DNA of 64,000 nt from Streptomyces prunicolor NBRC 13075. GTDB taxonomy: Bacteria > Actinomycetota > Actinomycetes > Streptomycetales > Streptomycetaceae. A program made the translations under genes and the position numbers. This document shows, in pieces, positions 7,884 through 16,130 of the stretch (positions are counted from its first letter, which is position 1; each line of letters opens with the position of its first letter). The notes below the pieces were generated by a model. It saw nothing but the letters and a program-made list of their open reading frames with translations. It was not told the DNA's origin and made no database searches. The stretch is taken from contig NZ_BARF01000034.1 of the NCBI RefSeq assembly GCF_000367365.1, forward strand, positions 62,001 through 126,000, given 5' to 3'.

Positions 7884-8777
7884 ATGGACGGCCACCCACC
7901 GTGCGGGACGTCCCCGGTGAGACGGGTGCGCGAGCTGTGGCAGGGCCTGGGACTGGCCGAACTCAACCGGCGCGGGAGGGAGTTGGAGCTGCTGCACCGG
8001 GCGATGGGGTTCGCGACGCTGGCCCTGGTCACCCTCGCACCGCTGCTGATCGTGGTGGCCGCGGCCGATCCGATCGGGCACGGCGGGTTCGCGCTGTGGC
8101 TGGTGGACGGCATGGACCTGTCCGGCCGCTCGGCCCGCGCGCTCACCGACGTGTTCACCCCGCCCCGCAAGGTCATCGGCGCCACCAGCGCGTGGAGCGT
8201 GGCGCTGCTCGCGCTGTTCGGCCTGTCCTTCGCGTCGAGCGTGCAGAGCGGCTACGAGCACGTGTGGCGCCCGACCGACGCCCCGTGGCATCGCGTCTGG
8301 CGGCGCCAACTGATCTGGCTGGTCATGCTGATGGGCTATCTGTACGCGCAGGTGCAGACCCGCAACGTTTTGGAGGGCACGCCCCGCATCCTGCTCAGCA
8401 TGGCGGCCGGCCTGCTGTTCTTCTGGTGGGGCCCGCACTTCCTGCTCAACCGCCAGATCCCGTGGCGCTATCTGCTCCCGGGCGCGCTCGCCACGATGGC
8501 GGGCCTGGTCGGCCTGCGCTGGTTCTCGTACCTGGTGTTCACCCCGCTCCTGGTCACCAACGCGGTCAGCTACGGCCCGGTCGGCACGGTCCTGGTGGTG
8601 GAGTCCTGGCTGGTCGGCGTGGGCTTCGTGCTCTACGGCGGCGCGCTGGTCGGCAGGCTGCTGTGCGAGCGGTTCGGGGACCCGGAGGCGGCGTTCCGCA
8701 CGGAGCCGGAGACTCCGAAGGGTACGGACGCCGAGCAGGAGGAACCGCCGACGCGTTCCCGGCAGGACAAGGTGTGA
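7884..8777 (+). CDS. YihY/BrkB-like integral membrane protein
   Basis: Membrane protein of 297 residues with about six hydrophobic segments (near residues 50-75, 105-125, 150-170, 175-195, 205-235 and 240-265) and a charged C-terminal tail. The arrangement resembles the YihY/virulence factor BrkB family, often mislabelled ribonuclease BN; its function is unsettled. The ATG at 7884 is preceded by the purine-rich GAGAAGGGGG about ten bases upstream; a GTG eleven codons inside is a possible alternative. It is divergent from the SMP-30 gene and convergent with the small regulator gene. Confidence 0.75.
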   Translation: MDGHPPCGTSPVRRVRELWQGLGLAELNRRGRELELLHRAMGFATLALVTLAPLLIVVAAADPIGHGGFALWLVDGMDLSGRSARALTDVFTPPRKVIGATSAWSVALLALFGLSFASSVQSGYEHVWRPTDAPWHRVWRRQLIWLVMLMGYLYAQVQTRNVLEGTPRILLSMAAGLLFFWWGPHFLLNRQIPWRYLLPGALATMAGLVGLRWFSYLVFTPLLVTNAVSYGPVGTVLVVESWLVGVGFVLYGGALVGRLLCERFGDPEAAFRTEPETPKGTDAEQEEPPTRSRQDKV

Positions 8778-8807
8778 GGTCCGCCGGGAGCCGAGGCGGG
8801 GCCGGGT

Positions 8808-9089
8808 CTACCAGCCCTTCTCGAACATCCGGGCCACCTCGGCGATACAGACCTCGTCGCGCCGGTAGTAGGTGCGCAGCCGGATCCGCCGCACCCGCAA
8901 CAGGCCCATGCCCGCGAGGAGTTCGAGGTGGGTGTCGGCGACCTGGCGGGACACGCCCAGTTTGGCGGCCACGGCCTCCGAGGTGACACCGGTCTCGGGG
9001 ACGAACCGATGCTCCGGGAAGTGGGCGGCCGGATCTCTCAGCCACTCCAGGATGTCCAACCGTCGCTGACCTGCCGGAGTCCTCAGCAT
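8808..9089 (-). CDS. small winged-helix transcriptional regulator (ArsR-like)
   Basis: A 93-residue DNA-binding protein. The helix-turn-helix region VTSEAVAAKLGVSRQVADTH is followed by LELLAGMGLLRVRRI and a wing ending LRTYYRRDEV, the ArsR/SmtB layout. No metal-binding Cys cluster is visible, so it is more likely a dimeric regulator of another type than a metal sensor. The ATG at 9087-9089 gives a normal N-terminus; the open frame upstream is a shadow. The 296 bases before it, up to the beta-galactosidase stop, hold no gene I can support. Confidence 0.8.
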   Translation of the reverse strand: MLRTPAGQRRLDILEWLRDPAAHFPEHRFVPETGVTSEAVAAKLGVSRQVADTHLELLAGMGLLRVRRIRLRTYYRRDEVCIAEVARMFEKGW

Positions 9090-9385
9090 CTCGTGACCCT
9101 CCGTCCTGCGCGCCGCTTGCCGCGTGCTCCCACTCTCCCGCAGCCCGGCCCGCCGCGTCCCGGACTCGGTGCCCCTTGTCCGGGACCGACCGTTCCTGTT
9201 CGGCACGGCCGTCGCCGCTGGGGCGTGGGGCAACGGGCGGGACCGCCGGGAACGAACTCCGGCTTCCGGAAACGGTGTTGGCCGAACTGCACCGTCGCAG
9301 CCGAACAAGAACGTACGCGCGCCGGACGAGGACGTCCCCCTCCACCCGCGGCTCGCGGCTCGCGCGGGCGGAGGGGAGTTCGGGC

Positions 9386-11407
9386 TCAGCCGTCGAGTCG
9401 TACGACCCGCACGGCTCCGGCGGGGACCGCGAGACCGCCCGCGGCGCGTTCGCCGGTCAGCAGCTCGGTGCCGTCGGTGCCGAGCGGCACCTTGACGTCC
9501 GAGGCGCTGTGGTTGATCGCGAAGAGGAAGCTGCCCAACTCCCCTTCCCGGCGTACGACTTCGACGTCGTACGGCAGGTCGGCGCGCGGGGTGATCCGGG
9601 CGTCCTCGGTCGCCCAGCCGAGCAGGGCGTCCAGGCCGTGGGCGTCGAGCCGGGTCGACACGTACCAGGCGGTGCCCTCGCCGAGGCGGTGCCGGGTGAC
9701 GGCCGGGTGGTCGGCGGTGAGGCCCTCGGCGTACGTCCACACGGTCTCGGCGCCGTTCGGAACGACGAACTCGGTCCAGACGTCACCGGTGAGTTCCGAG
9801 CCGTCGGGTCCGGTGATCCGCACCTGTTGGCCCGCCAGGAGCGGCGAGAACTCCTCCACCGTCAGGCCGAGTACGTCCCGCAGCGCGCCGGGGTAGGCGC
9901 CCTCGTGGACGGCGTCGTGCTCGTCGACGATGCCGGAGAAGTAGGAGACGACGAGGGTGCCGCCGTTCTCGACGTACCGCTCCAGGTTGCGGCCGGCCGC
10001 CTCCGTCATCAGATACAGCGCCGGTACGACGACAAGGGGATAGGCCGACAAGTCGGCTTCCGGGTGCGCGAAGTCGACCGTGAGGTGGCGGTCGTAGAGG
10101 GCCTCGTAGAAGGCGTCGGCGCGCTCGCGAGCATCGTGGTCCTCGCTGGGGCGCCACTCCAGTTTCTGCGCCCACCACGACTGCCAGTCCCATACGACGG
10201 CCACGTCGGCCTGCGTGCGCGTGCCGCGTATCTGGCCCAACTCCTCGACGGACGCGCCGAGTTCGACGACCTCGCGCCAGACGCGGGTCTCCGTGCCGCC
10301 GTGCGGGAGCATCGCGGAGTGGAACTTCTCGGCGCCGCGCCGGGACTGCCGCCACTGGAAGAACATCGCGCCGTCCGAGCCGCGTGCCACGTGGGAAAGG
10401 GCGTTGCGGGCCATCTGGCCGGGGGCCTTGGCGGGGTTGCGGGGCTGCCAGTTGACGCCCGAGGTGGAGTGTTCGAGGAGCAGCCAGGGGGCGCCGCCCG
10501 CGACGGAGCGGGTGAGGTCTGCGGCCATCGCGAGGTTGACGTGGGTGCGGCGGCCGTCGGTGATCAGGTAGTGGTCGTTGGTGACGAGGTCGACCTCGCG
10601 GCCCCAGGCCCAGTAGTCGACGGACTCGCACTGGCTGAGGGCGGTCATGAAGTTGGTGGTGACCGGGATGCCGGGCGCGAGGCGGTGCAGGATGTCGCGT
10701 TCGGCGACGAAGTTCTCGCGCATCGTGGCGTCGGCGAACCGCGAATAGTCCAGCGCCTGGGCCGGGTTGACGGCGGTCGGGGTGAGCCGCGGCGGGTTGA
10801 TCTGGTCGAGGTCTCCGTAGCGCTGGCCCCAAAAGGCGGTGCCCCAGGCCTCGTTGACGCCGTCGACGGTCTTGTACGTCTTGGTCAGCCAGCGGCGGAA
10901 GTGGGCGGCACAGGAGTCGCAGTAACAGGCGGAGACGGGGACGCCGTACTCGTTGAAGACGTGCCACATCGCGAGGGCGGGGTGGGCGCCGTAGCGCTGG
11001 GCGAGTTGGGTGGTGATGGTCGCGGCGGCGGCACGGTAGTCGGCGTTGCTGTGACAGATCGCGCCGCGTGAGCCGAACTCGTAACGGGTGCCGTCCGCGG
11101 TGACGGGCAGGGCCTCGGGGTGGGCGCGGTAGAACCAGGCGGGCGGGGCGACCGTGGGCGTGCCGAGGTCGGCGCGGATGCCGTGCTCGTGCAGGAGGTC
11201 GAGGAGGCGGTCGAGCCAGCCGAAGTCGTACACACCCTGCTCGGGTTCCAGCAGTGCCCAGGAGAAGATCCCGACGCTCACCATGGTGACGCCGGCCTCC
11301 CGCATCAGCCGGACGTCCTCCGGCCAGACGCTCTCCGGCCACTGCTCGGGGTTGTAGTCCCCACCGAAGGCGAGGCGGGTGAGGCCCCTGGGTGTGGTCT
11401 CCGGCAT
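9386..11407 (-). CDS. beta-galactosidase, glycoside hydrolase family 42
   Basis: Hydrolyses terminal beta-D-galactosides, in many actinobacteria from galactan or plant oligosaccharides. The 673-residue length is normal for GH42. Seen: N-terminal GGDYNPEQW, the acid/base Glu at residue 153 in WHVFNEYG, the nucleophile Glu at 312 in WLLLEHSTSG, and the zinc-binding Cys cluster CYCDSC (161-166) with an earlier Cys at 118. The trimerisation and C-terminal sandwich domains follow. No signal peptide is visible, so the substrate is probably imported. GGGAGAG precedes the ATG. The gene faces a LacI regulator, which is likely its repressor. Confidence 0.95.
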   Translation of the reverse strand: MPETTPRGLTRLAFGGDYNPEQWPESVWPEDVRLMREAGVTMVSVGIFSWALLEPEQGVYDFGWLDRLLDLLHEHGIRADLGTPTVAPPAWFYRAHPEALPVTADGTRYEFGSRGAICHSNADYRAAAATITTQLAQRYGAHPALAMWHVFNEYGVPVSACYCDSCAAHFRRWLTKTYKTVDGVNEAWGTAFWGQRYGDLDQINPPRLTPTAVNPAQALDYSRFADATMRENFVAERDILHRLAPGIPVTTNFMTALSQCESVDYWAWGREVDLVTNDHYLITDGRRTHVNLAMAADLTRSVAGGAPWLLLEHSTSGVNWQPRNPAKAPGQMARNALSHVARGSDGAMFFQWRQSRRGAEKFHSAMLPHGGTETRVWREVVELGASVEELGQIRGTRTQADVAVVWDWQSWWAQKLEWRPSEDHDARERADAFYEALYDRHLTVDFAHPEADLSAYPLVVVPALYLMTEAAGRNLERYVENGGTLVVSYFSGIVDEHDAVHEGAYPGALRDVLGLTVEEFSPLLAGQQVRITGPDGSELTGDVWTEFVVPNGAETVWTYAEGLTADHPAVTRHRLGEGTAWYVSTRLDAHGLDALLGWATEDARITPRADLPYDVEVVRREGELGSFLFAINHSASDVKVPLGTDGTELLTGERAAGGLAVPAGAVRVVRLDG

Positions 11408-11431
11408 GGATCTCTCCCGTAGTCGATCATT

Positions 11432-11445
11432 TGGGAACGTGCACA
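11432..11445. promoter_or_regulatory. candidate LacI-family operator, GH42 side
   Basis: TGGGAACGTGCACA matches 10 of 14 positions of the CebR-type LacI-family operator TGGGAGCGCTCCCA. It lies just downstream of the proposed beta-galactosidase promoter and 25 bases before the start codon, a position suited to repression. Confidence 0.4.
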
Positions 11446-11470
11446 CAGCACGCCCTGGGGCGCGACCCCA

Positions 11471-11500
11471 ACATAACCGCACGCCCGCGACCGCTGACAA
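11471..11500 (-). promoter_or_regulatory. candidate promoter of the beta-galactosidase gene
   Basis: On the minus strand TTGTCA (complement of 11495-11500) and TTATGT (complement of 11471-11476) are separated by 18 bases, a fair housekeeping sigma -35/-10 pair. It lies between the two LacI-type operator candidates. Confidence 0.45.
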
Positions 11501-11521
11501 GTGTCCTTGACGTTTCTCTGC

Positions 11522-11535
11522 TGTGAACGCTCCCA
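11522..11535. promoter_or_regulatory. candidate LacI-family operator, regulator side
   Basis: TGTGAACGCTCCCA matches 12 of 14 positions of TGGGAGCGCTCCCA, the palindrome bound by CebR-like sugar repressors of Streptomyces. It is 47 bases upstream of the LacI regulator gene and would allow that protein to control itself and the divergent GH42 gene. Confidence 0.55.
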
Positions 11536-11581
11536 TACCGGCGCTTCTGGCCCCGGGCCCGGGAGCCGTAGAGTCTTGACC

Positions 11582-12607
11582 ATGACCAATACGGGGGGTC
11601 GGCGCAGACCACCGACGATCCATGACGTGGCGCGCGAGGCGGGCGTCTCGCGGGGCACGGTGTCGCGTGTCCTCAACGGCGGGCACTATGTGAGCCCGGC
11701 CGCGCAGGAGGCCGTCAACGCGGCCATCCGCAGGACGGGTTACGTCGTGAACCGGCACGCCCGGTCACTGATCACCGGGCGCTCGGACTCCGTTGGCTTC
11801 CTGCTGACGGAACCGCAGGAGAAGTTTTTCGAGGACCCGAACTTCAACATTCTGCTGCGCGGCTGCACGCAGGCACTGGCCGCGCACGACATCCCACTGC
11901 TGCTGATGCTGGCCGGCACCGAGGACGAGCGCCGGCGCATCACGCGGTACATCACCTCCGGGCACGTCGACGGGGTACTGCTGGTCTCCAGTCACTCCGG
12001 GAACCCGGTGGCGGAGGAGCTGAGCGAGGCGGGCGTGCCGCTGGTCGCGTGCGGCAAGCCGATCGGGCTCGGTTCCAAGATCAGCTATGTCGCCGCCGAC
12101 GACCGGGAAGGCGCCCGTGACATGACCCGGCATCTGCTCTCCCTGGGCCGCCGCCGCATCGGCACGGTCACCGGGCCGCTGGACACCCCGGGCGGTGTCG
12201 AGCGCCTCGCCGGTTACAAGGAGGTGCTCGCCGAGGCGGGCATCGAGGTGGACGACCGTCTCGTCGTCTCCGGCGACTACAGCCGGCTCAGCGGCGAGAA
12301 GGGTGCCGAGCGGCTGCTCGCCCAAGTCCCGGACCTGGACGCGGTGTTCGTCGCCTCCGACCTGATGGCGCGGGGTGTGCTCACCACGTTGGAGCGGGCC
12401 GGGCGGCACGTACCGGAGGACGTGGCGGTCGGCGGTTTCGACGACTCGCCCGCCGCGCTCGCGTCCAGCCCCGAACTCACCACGATGCGGCAGCCGTTCG
12501 ACCGGATCAGCGCGGAGATGGTGCGGGTGCTGCTGGCGCAGATCGGGGGCGAGGACACGGCGGCGGTGATACTGCCGACGGAGTTGGTGAAGCGGGAGTC
12601 GACGTGA
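11582..12607 (+). CDS. LacI-family transcriptional regulator
   Basis: Sugar-responsive repressor of 341 residues. The N-terminal LacI helix-turn-helix (about residues 12-35: TIHDVAREAGVSRGTVSRVL) and hinge are followed by a periplasmic-binding-protein-like sensor (DSVGFLLTEP, HVDGVLLVSSH, YVAADDREGARDMTRHL, DAVFVASDLMARGVL, VAVGGFDDSPAA). It is divergent from the GH42 beta-galactosidase with two CebR-like operator candidates between them, so it probably represses that gene until a galactoside inducer is present. The ATG at 11582 gives a standard N-terminus. Confidence 0.93.
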   Translation: MTNTGGRRRPPTIHDVAREAGVSRGTVSRVLNGGHYVSPAAQEAVNAAIRRTGYVVNRHARSLITGRSDSVGFLLTEPQEKFFEDPNFNILLRGCTQALAAHDIPLLLMLAGTEDERRRITRYITSGHVDGVLLVSSHSGNPVAEELSEAGVPLVACGKPIGLGSKISYVAADDREGARDMTRHLLSLGRRRIGTVTGPLDTPGGVERLAGYKEVLAEAGIEVDDRLVVSGDYSRLSGEKGAERLLAQVPDLDAVFVASDLMARGVLTTLERAGRHVPEDVAVGGFDDSPAALASSPELTTMRQPFDRISAEMVRVLLAQIGGEDTAAVILPTELVKREST

Positions 12608-12631
12608 ACGGGCGGGCTCTCGGGGGGAGTT

Positions 12632-12660
12632 GAGGGGGCGATCCGCGGACGCGCCCCCTC
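12632..12660. terminator. hairpin terminator between convergent genes
   Basis: GAGGGGGCG (12632-12640) pairs perfectly with CGCCCCCTC (12652-12660) around an 11-base loop. It lies between the LacI regulator (plus) and the secreted protein gene (minus) and can serve both. There is no T-tract, as is common in Streptomyces. Confidence 0.65.
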
Positions 12661-12672
12661 CCCTCCTCGCGG

Positions 12673-14019
12673 TCAGGCGGTCGGGTTGAGGATCACGTCG
12701 GCCGTGTTGTTCGCGCTGTTCGGGTCGAAGACGGTGGGCTTGTCGGCGTGGGCATGGACGATGACGTGGCCGGTCGCGTCGGGAACGACCCGGTTGATGC
12801 GCAGCTGGAACGGGAAGCTGACGTCCGTGCCGGACTTGACCCAGATCGGCAGGGAGCAGGCGAAGTGGCCGATGGTCGAGTCGTCGCCCGGCGAATGGGC
12901 ACCGCTGCAGTGTTCGGGCACGGTCGTGGCGGTGGTGCCCTCGGGGAGGTAGTAGTCGACCACGGCGACCGGGTCGCCGGAGCCGGCGTTGGCGACCCAG
13001 GCCGGGCCGTCGTTGGTGAATCGGATGGCGGTGGTGACGGTGTCGCCGGCCGCGCCGCTCACCTCGGTGCCGTGCGCGGCGAAGTCGGCGGTGTTGTCGG
13101 CCTCGATGCTCCAGGCGCGGCCGTTGTCCGAGCTGTCGAGGTCGGTGATGCCGTCGACGGGCTCGACGTCGTAGTCGAACCGGTCGAAGAGCGCGTGGTC
13201 GTTGACGGTGAGCCGCAGCGGCGCGGGCAGTTCCACGGTGGCGCCGGGTGCGATGTCGGTGTCGAAGGTGCAGGTCGCGTGCGTCATGGGCATGTATGTG
13301 CCGCCGGCGTCCGGCTCGGTGTAGGTGCACTGCGGGTAGCGGGTGACGACGTCGAGGCCGTACGTCGCGTACATCTGCACGGTGAAGCCGCGGGCGGTCT
13401 CGTTGCCGGTGTTGGTGACGGCGAACGGCACGGTGAGGTCGGTGCCGGGTGCGACGCCGGTCGTGTCCTGCGGGGCGGCGGTGCCGAGGTCCGGGCCGGA
13501 GCGGACGGTGACGGGGGTCTCGTAGCCCTCCGGAGCGGTGAGAGTGCCGTCGGGGCCGCCGGTGGCCTCGGCGGAGTACTCGATCGTGCCCCGCGCTCCC
13601 AGGGCGGCGCCGGCGACGGCCCGCACCTTGAGCTGCACCTCGGCGCTGTAGCCCGTGGGCACGTCCCCGGTGTCGCACACCGCGACGGTGCCCGCGCCGT
13701 TCGGCGTGCAGGTGTCGGGCCAGACCACCTCGGCGACCCCGGCGAGCCCGGAGATGTCGACGGTCAGGTGTCCGTCCGTCACCGTGAAGTTGTCGTTGTC
13801 GTGGTACAGGCCGAGCGCCAGCGTCCGGTACTGCGCAGTGCCGCCGTCCGGAGCGACGGTCACCGTCTGGTCGTACGGCGCCTGGATCCACAGTTGGTCG
13901 GTCTGCGGTTCGTCGTCGGCGAAGGCGGCCCCGCTTCCGAGACCGGAGAGGACCAGCGCCCCCACGGCCCCGGCACAAGCTCCGCGACGCAGTAGACGCC
14001 CTACGGAGACTGAACTCAT
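12673..14019 (-). CDS. secreted repeat-containing protein with DUF11-like domains
   Basis: Exported protein of 448 residues without a recognised enzyme domain. The N-terminus has a twin-Arg-containing charged region and hydrophobic core (LLRRGACAGAVGALVLSGLG) ending in a likely cleavage site AAFA-DD. The rest is beta-rich with repeated immunoglobulin-like phrases typical of DUF11/CARDB domains (PFAVTNTGNETARGF, IRFTNDGPAWVANAG, FDPNSANNTADVILN). No LPXTG motif, membrane anchor or lipobox is seen, so it is probably released or held by the wall non-covalently. GGGGGATGTC precedes the ATG. Function unknown; adhesion or structural roles are guesses. Confidence 0.8.
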   Translation of the reverse strand: MSSVSVGRLLRRGACAGAVGALVLSGLGSGAAFADDEPQTDQLWIQAPYDQTVTVAPDGGTAQYRTLALGLYHDNDNFTVTDGHLTVDISGLAGVAEVVWPDTCTPNGAGTVAVCDTGDVPTGYSAEVQLKVRAVAGAALGARGTIEYSAEATGGPDGTLTAPEGYETPVTVRSGPDLGTAAPQDTTGVAPGTDLTVPFAVTNTGNETARGFTVQMYATYGLDVVTRYPQCTYTEPDAGGTYMPMTHATCTFDTDIAPGATVELPAPLRLTVNDHALFDRFDYDVEPVDGITDLDSSDNGRAWSIEADNTADFAAHGTEVSGAAGDTVTTAIRFTNDGPAWVANAGSGDPVAVVDYYLPEGTTATTVPEHCSGAHSPGDDSTIGHFACSLPIWVKSGTDVSFPFQLRINRVVPDATGHVIVHAHADKPTVFDPNSANNTADVILNPTA

Positions 14020-14299
14020 GACATCCCCCAGTTGAGACAGCAGAGAGCCCGGCAAATGAGAAGCACCGGGCGGGAGTTGGACCCTCCTCCGGGGCGGATG
14101 GTTGTAGGGGGGACGCACGTGGCCCGCCGTGTCGGTACGCCGACAGCCGCCCACAGCGGCGGGAGGCCGCGCTTCCACTTCCGATGCCGAGTTCGACGGC
14201 GCCATCCGGTCAGGATTGAAGAAGCCCTCACCTCTCCCCCGCCCTAGCCTGAATTCACCGGCGAAATCCGCCGGACCACGCTTCTCGGAGGAGTTCGCC

Positions 14300-14650
14300 A
14301 TGACCGAAGGACTGAACACGATCATCTACCCCGTCAAGGACCTCGACGCCGCGAAGGCCCTGTTCGGCGCGCTGCTGGGGGTCGAGCCGTACGCGGACGA
14401 GCCGTACTACGTCGGCTACAAGGCCGCCGGGCAGGACGTCGGTCTCGACCCGAACGGGCACGCCAAGGGCATGACCGGACCGGTGCCGTACTGGACCGTG
14501 GACGACATTCGGACACGGCTCGCGGCCATGGTGGAGGCGGGGGCCGAGCTGGTGCAGGACGTCCAGGACGTCGGCGGCGGCAAGCTCATCGCGTTCGTGA
14601 AGGACGCGGACGGGAACTTCGTCGGGCTCACGCAGAATCCGGCCGCCTGA
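14300..14650 (+). CDS. VOC-superfamily (glyoxalase-like) protein
   Basis: Cytoplasmic 116-residue protein of the vicinal oxygen chelate fold (glyoxalase/dioxygenase/bleomycin resistance). Seen: LNTIIYPVKDLDAAKALFGAL, VGYKAAGQDVGLDPNG, YWTVDDIRTRLAAMVEAGAEL and IAFVKDADGNFVGLTQNP, the two beta-alpha-beta-beta-beta modules of a single VOC unit that would dimerise. GGAGGAG lies before the ATG. It is followed by a MarR regulator on the same strand, a pairing common in Streptomyces. The substrate is not predictable from sequence. Confidence 0.88.
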   Translation: MTEGLNTIIYPVKDLDAAKALFGALLGVEPYADEPYYVGYKAAGQDVGLDPNGHAKGMTGPVPYWTVDDIRTRLAAMVEAGAELVQDVQDVGGGKLIAFVKDADGNFVGLTQNPAA

Positions 14651-14689
14651 CGCCGATTCCGTACCGGCCGTCACACCCGGGCCCGCTAC

Positions 14690-14715
14690 TTGCACACGCA
14701 CTAGTTGCGCACTCA
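14690..14715. promoter_or_regulatory. direct repeat before the MarR gene, candidate operator
   Basis: TTGCACACGCA (14690-14700) and TTGCGCACTCA (14705-14715) are two 9-of-11 matching copies with a 15-base period, 33 bases before the MarR start codon. The position suits autoregulation by the MarR protein; this is inference. Confidence 0.4.
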
Positions 14716-14747
14716 ATAAATGACCGGATCAGTGTTACCGTGCGGGT

Positions 14748-15152
14748 ATGGCAGTCAAGACGGCCGGCGCCCGGCAGCTGGAGGAACAGTGGCGGGACAT
14801 TCTCTCCGTGCACGCGCGGACGATGTGCGAGATCGACCGCGTACTGCACCCGCACGGCCTGGGCGCGAGCGACTTCGAGGTGCTCGACATGCTCGCCTCC
14901 GAAGCGCCCGAAGAGGGCGACCACTGCCGGGTGCAGAACCTGGTCGGCCGGGTCCACCTCAGCCAGAGCGCCCTCTCCCGCCTCATCGGACGGCTGGAGA
15001 AGGACGGCCTCGTGGAACGCTCCGTGTGCGTCGAGGACCGACGCGGGGTGTGGGTCGCTCTGACACGCAAGGGCCGCGACCTGCACGCGGAGGTGCTCCC
15101 TCTCCAACGGGGCGTCCTGGTACGGATGTTGGACGACGACACCCAGGGCTGA
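14748..15152 (+). CDS. MarR-family transcriptional regulator
   Basis: Dimeric winged-helix regulator of 134 residues. The recognition region VHLSQSALSRLIGRLEKDGLVERSV and the wing EDRRGVWVALTRKGR (about residues 70-115) are the MarR signature. It lies 97 bases after the VOC gene and may control it. The short C-terminal dimerisation helix is present. It ends 16 bases before the LysR gene stop on the other strand. The ligand is unknown. Confidence 0.9.
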   Translation: MAVKTAGARQLEEQWRDILSVHARTMCEIDRVLHPHGLGASDFEVLDMLASEAPEEGDHCRVQNLVGRVHLSQSALSRLIGRLEKDGLVERSVCVEDRRGVWVALTRKGRDLHAEVLPLQRGVLVRMLDDDTQG

Positions 15153-15168
15153 TCGCCTCCCCGACAGC

Positions 15169-16017
15169 TCAGCGCAGCAGATCCCGTACGGCCGCGAAGG
15201 CCGCCTCGACCGTCGCCGGGTCGGCGCCGGGGCGGGCGAGTGCGCTCATGGGGATCGGGGTGACGGAGGGCAGCCCGTCGTAGGGGGCCAGGCCGTCCGG
15301 AGACGTGCCGAACGCGGCGAGCAGCGCGACACCTTGTCCGGTGCGGGCGATGTCGAGGACCCCGGCGAGATAGCCGGCGTCGCCGACCACCGCCGCGGGG
15401 ACGCCGTGCGCGGCGAGGGTCGAGATCGCGCGGCGGCGGATCGCGCACGGGTCCTCGATGGCGACCAGCGGGACGGGCGCGGGCGCGGCCGGTGGCTGCC
15501 AGCCGGGCGTGGCGTGCCAGGTGAGCGGGAGGCCGCCGACCGGTGTGCCCTCGGTGGCGGCGGCCTCGGTGACGTACACCGCGACGTCGACACTGCCGCG
15601 TTCCACCGCCTCGACGAGGCGGGCCGAGCGGTCGATGCGGAAGCGGACCCGGCAGCCGGGCCGCACCTCCTGGACGGCCGCGGTCAGCCGTGGCAGGAAC
15701 TGGTCGGCCGCGTGTTCGGTGGAGCCGATGGTGACGGTGTCGCCGTCCACATCCAGCAGCGTGCGTACGGCCTCGTCGTGCACGGCGAGGATGCGGCGGG
15801 CCTGTTCCAGGAGCAGTCGCCCCTCGGGGGTGAACCGGGTGCCGCGCCCGTCCCGCTCGACGATCGGCCGGCCCAGCGTCTTCTCCAGCCTGCGCACATG
15901 CTGGCTGACCGCGGACTGGCTCAGGGCGAGGGCCCGGGCCGCCCGGTGGAAGCCGCCGCAGTCGGCGATCGCGGTCAGGCTGCGCAGGGCCACGATGTCG
16001 AGGACAGGTTGGGGCAT
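15169..16017 (-). CDS. LysR-family transcriptional regulator, divergent from the sulfur operon
   Basis: Regulator of 282 residues with an N-terminal LysR helix-turn-helix (about residues 5-65: LRSLTAIADCGGFHRAARAL, then SQSAVSQHVRRLEKTLGRPI) and a periplasmic-binding-like effector domain (VTIGSTEHAADQFLPRL onward). It is transcribed away from the leader peptide and organosulfur operon, with a 37-base inverted repeat between them. Divergent LysR regulators such as CysB and Cbl control sulfur assimilation in other bacteria, so a similar role is likely here, though the effector is unknown. Confidence 0.9.
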   Translation of the reverse strand: MPQPVLDIVALRSLTAIADCGGFHRAARALALSQSAVSQHVRRLEKTLGRPIVERDGRGTRFTPEGRLLLEQARRILAVHDEAVRTLLDVDGDTVTIGSTEHAADQFLPRLTAAVQEVRPGCRVRFRIDRSARLVEAVERGSVDVAVYVTEAAATEGTPVGGLPLTWHATPGWQPPAAPAPVPLVAIEDPCAIRRRAISTLAAHGVPAAVVGDAGYLAGVLDIARTGQGVALLAAFGTSPDGLAPYDGLPSVTPIPMSALARPGADPATVEAAFAAVRDLLR

Positions 16018-16048
16018 GCCGGTGACGGTAGCCGTTCCACGTCTCGAT

Positions 16049-16085
16049 CCGCATCGATCGCGATAACTGATCGATTTCGATGCGG
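16049..16085. promoter_or_regulatory. inverted repeat between LysR gene and sulfur operon, candidate LysR operator
   Basis: CCGCATCGA (16049-16057) and TCGATGCGG (16077-16085) are perfect inverted copies 19 bases apart; the spacer also carries GATCG motifs. The site is 31 bases upstream of the LysR start and just upstream of the proposed leader-peptide promoter, where LysR proteins usually bind. Confidence 0.6.
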
Positions 16086-16093
16086 AATCATCG

Positions 16094-16124
16094 TTGGACG
16101 CGATCGGTCGCGGCCGGTCATGAT
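16094..16124 (+). promoter_or_regulatory. candidate promoter of the leader peptide and sulfur operon
   Basis: TTGGAC (16094-16099) and CATGAT (16119-16124) form a loose -35/-10 pair with 19-base spacing. Transcription starting about seven bases later would begin at the ATG of the leader peptide, giving a leaderless start. Weak motif; inference only. Confidence 0.3.
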
Positions 16125-16130
16125 GGGCGC

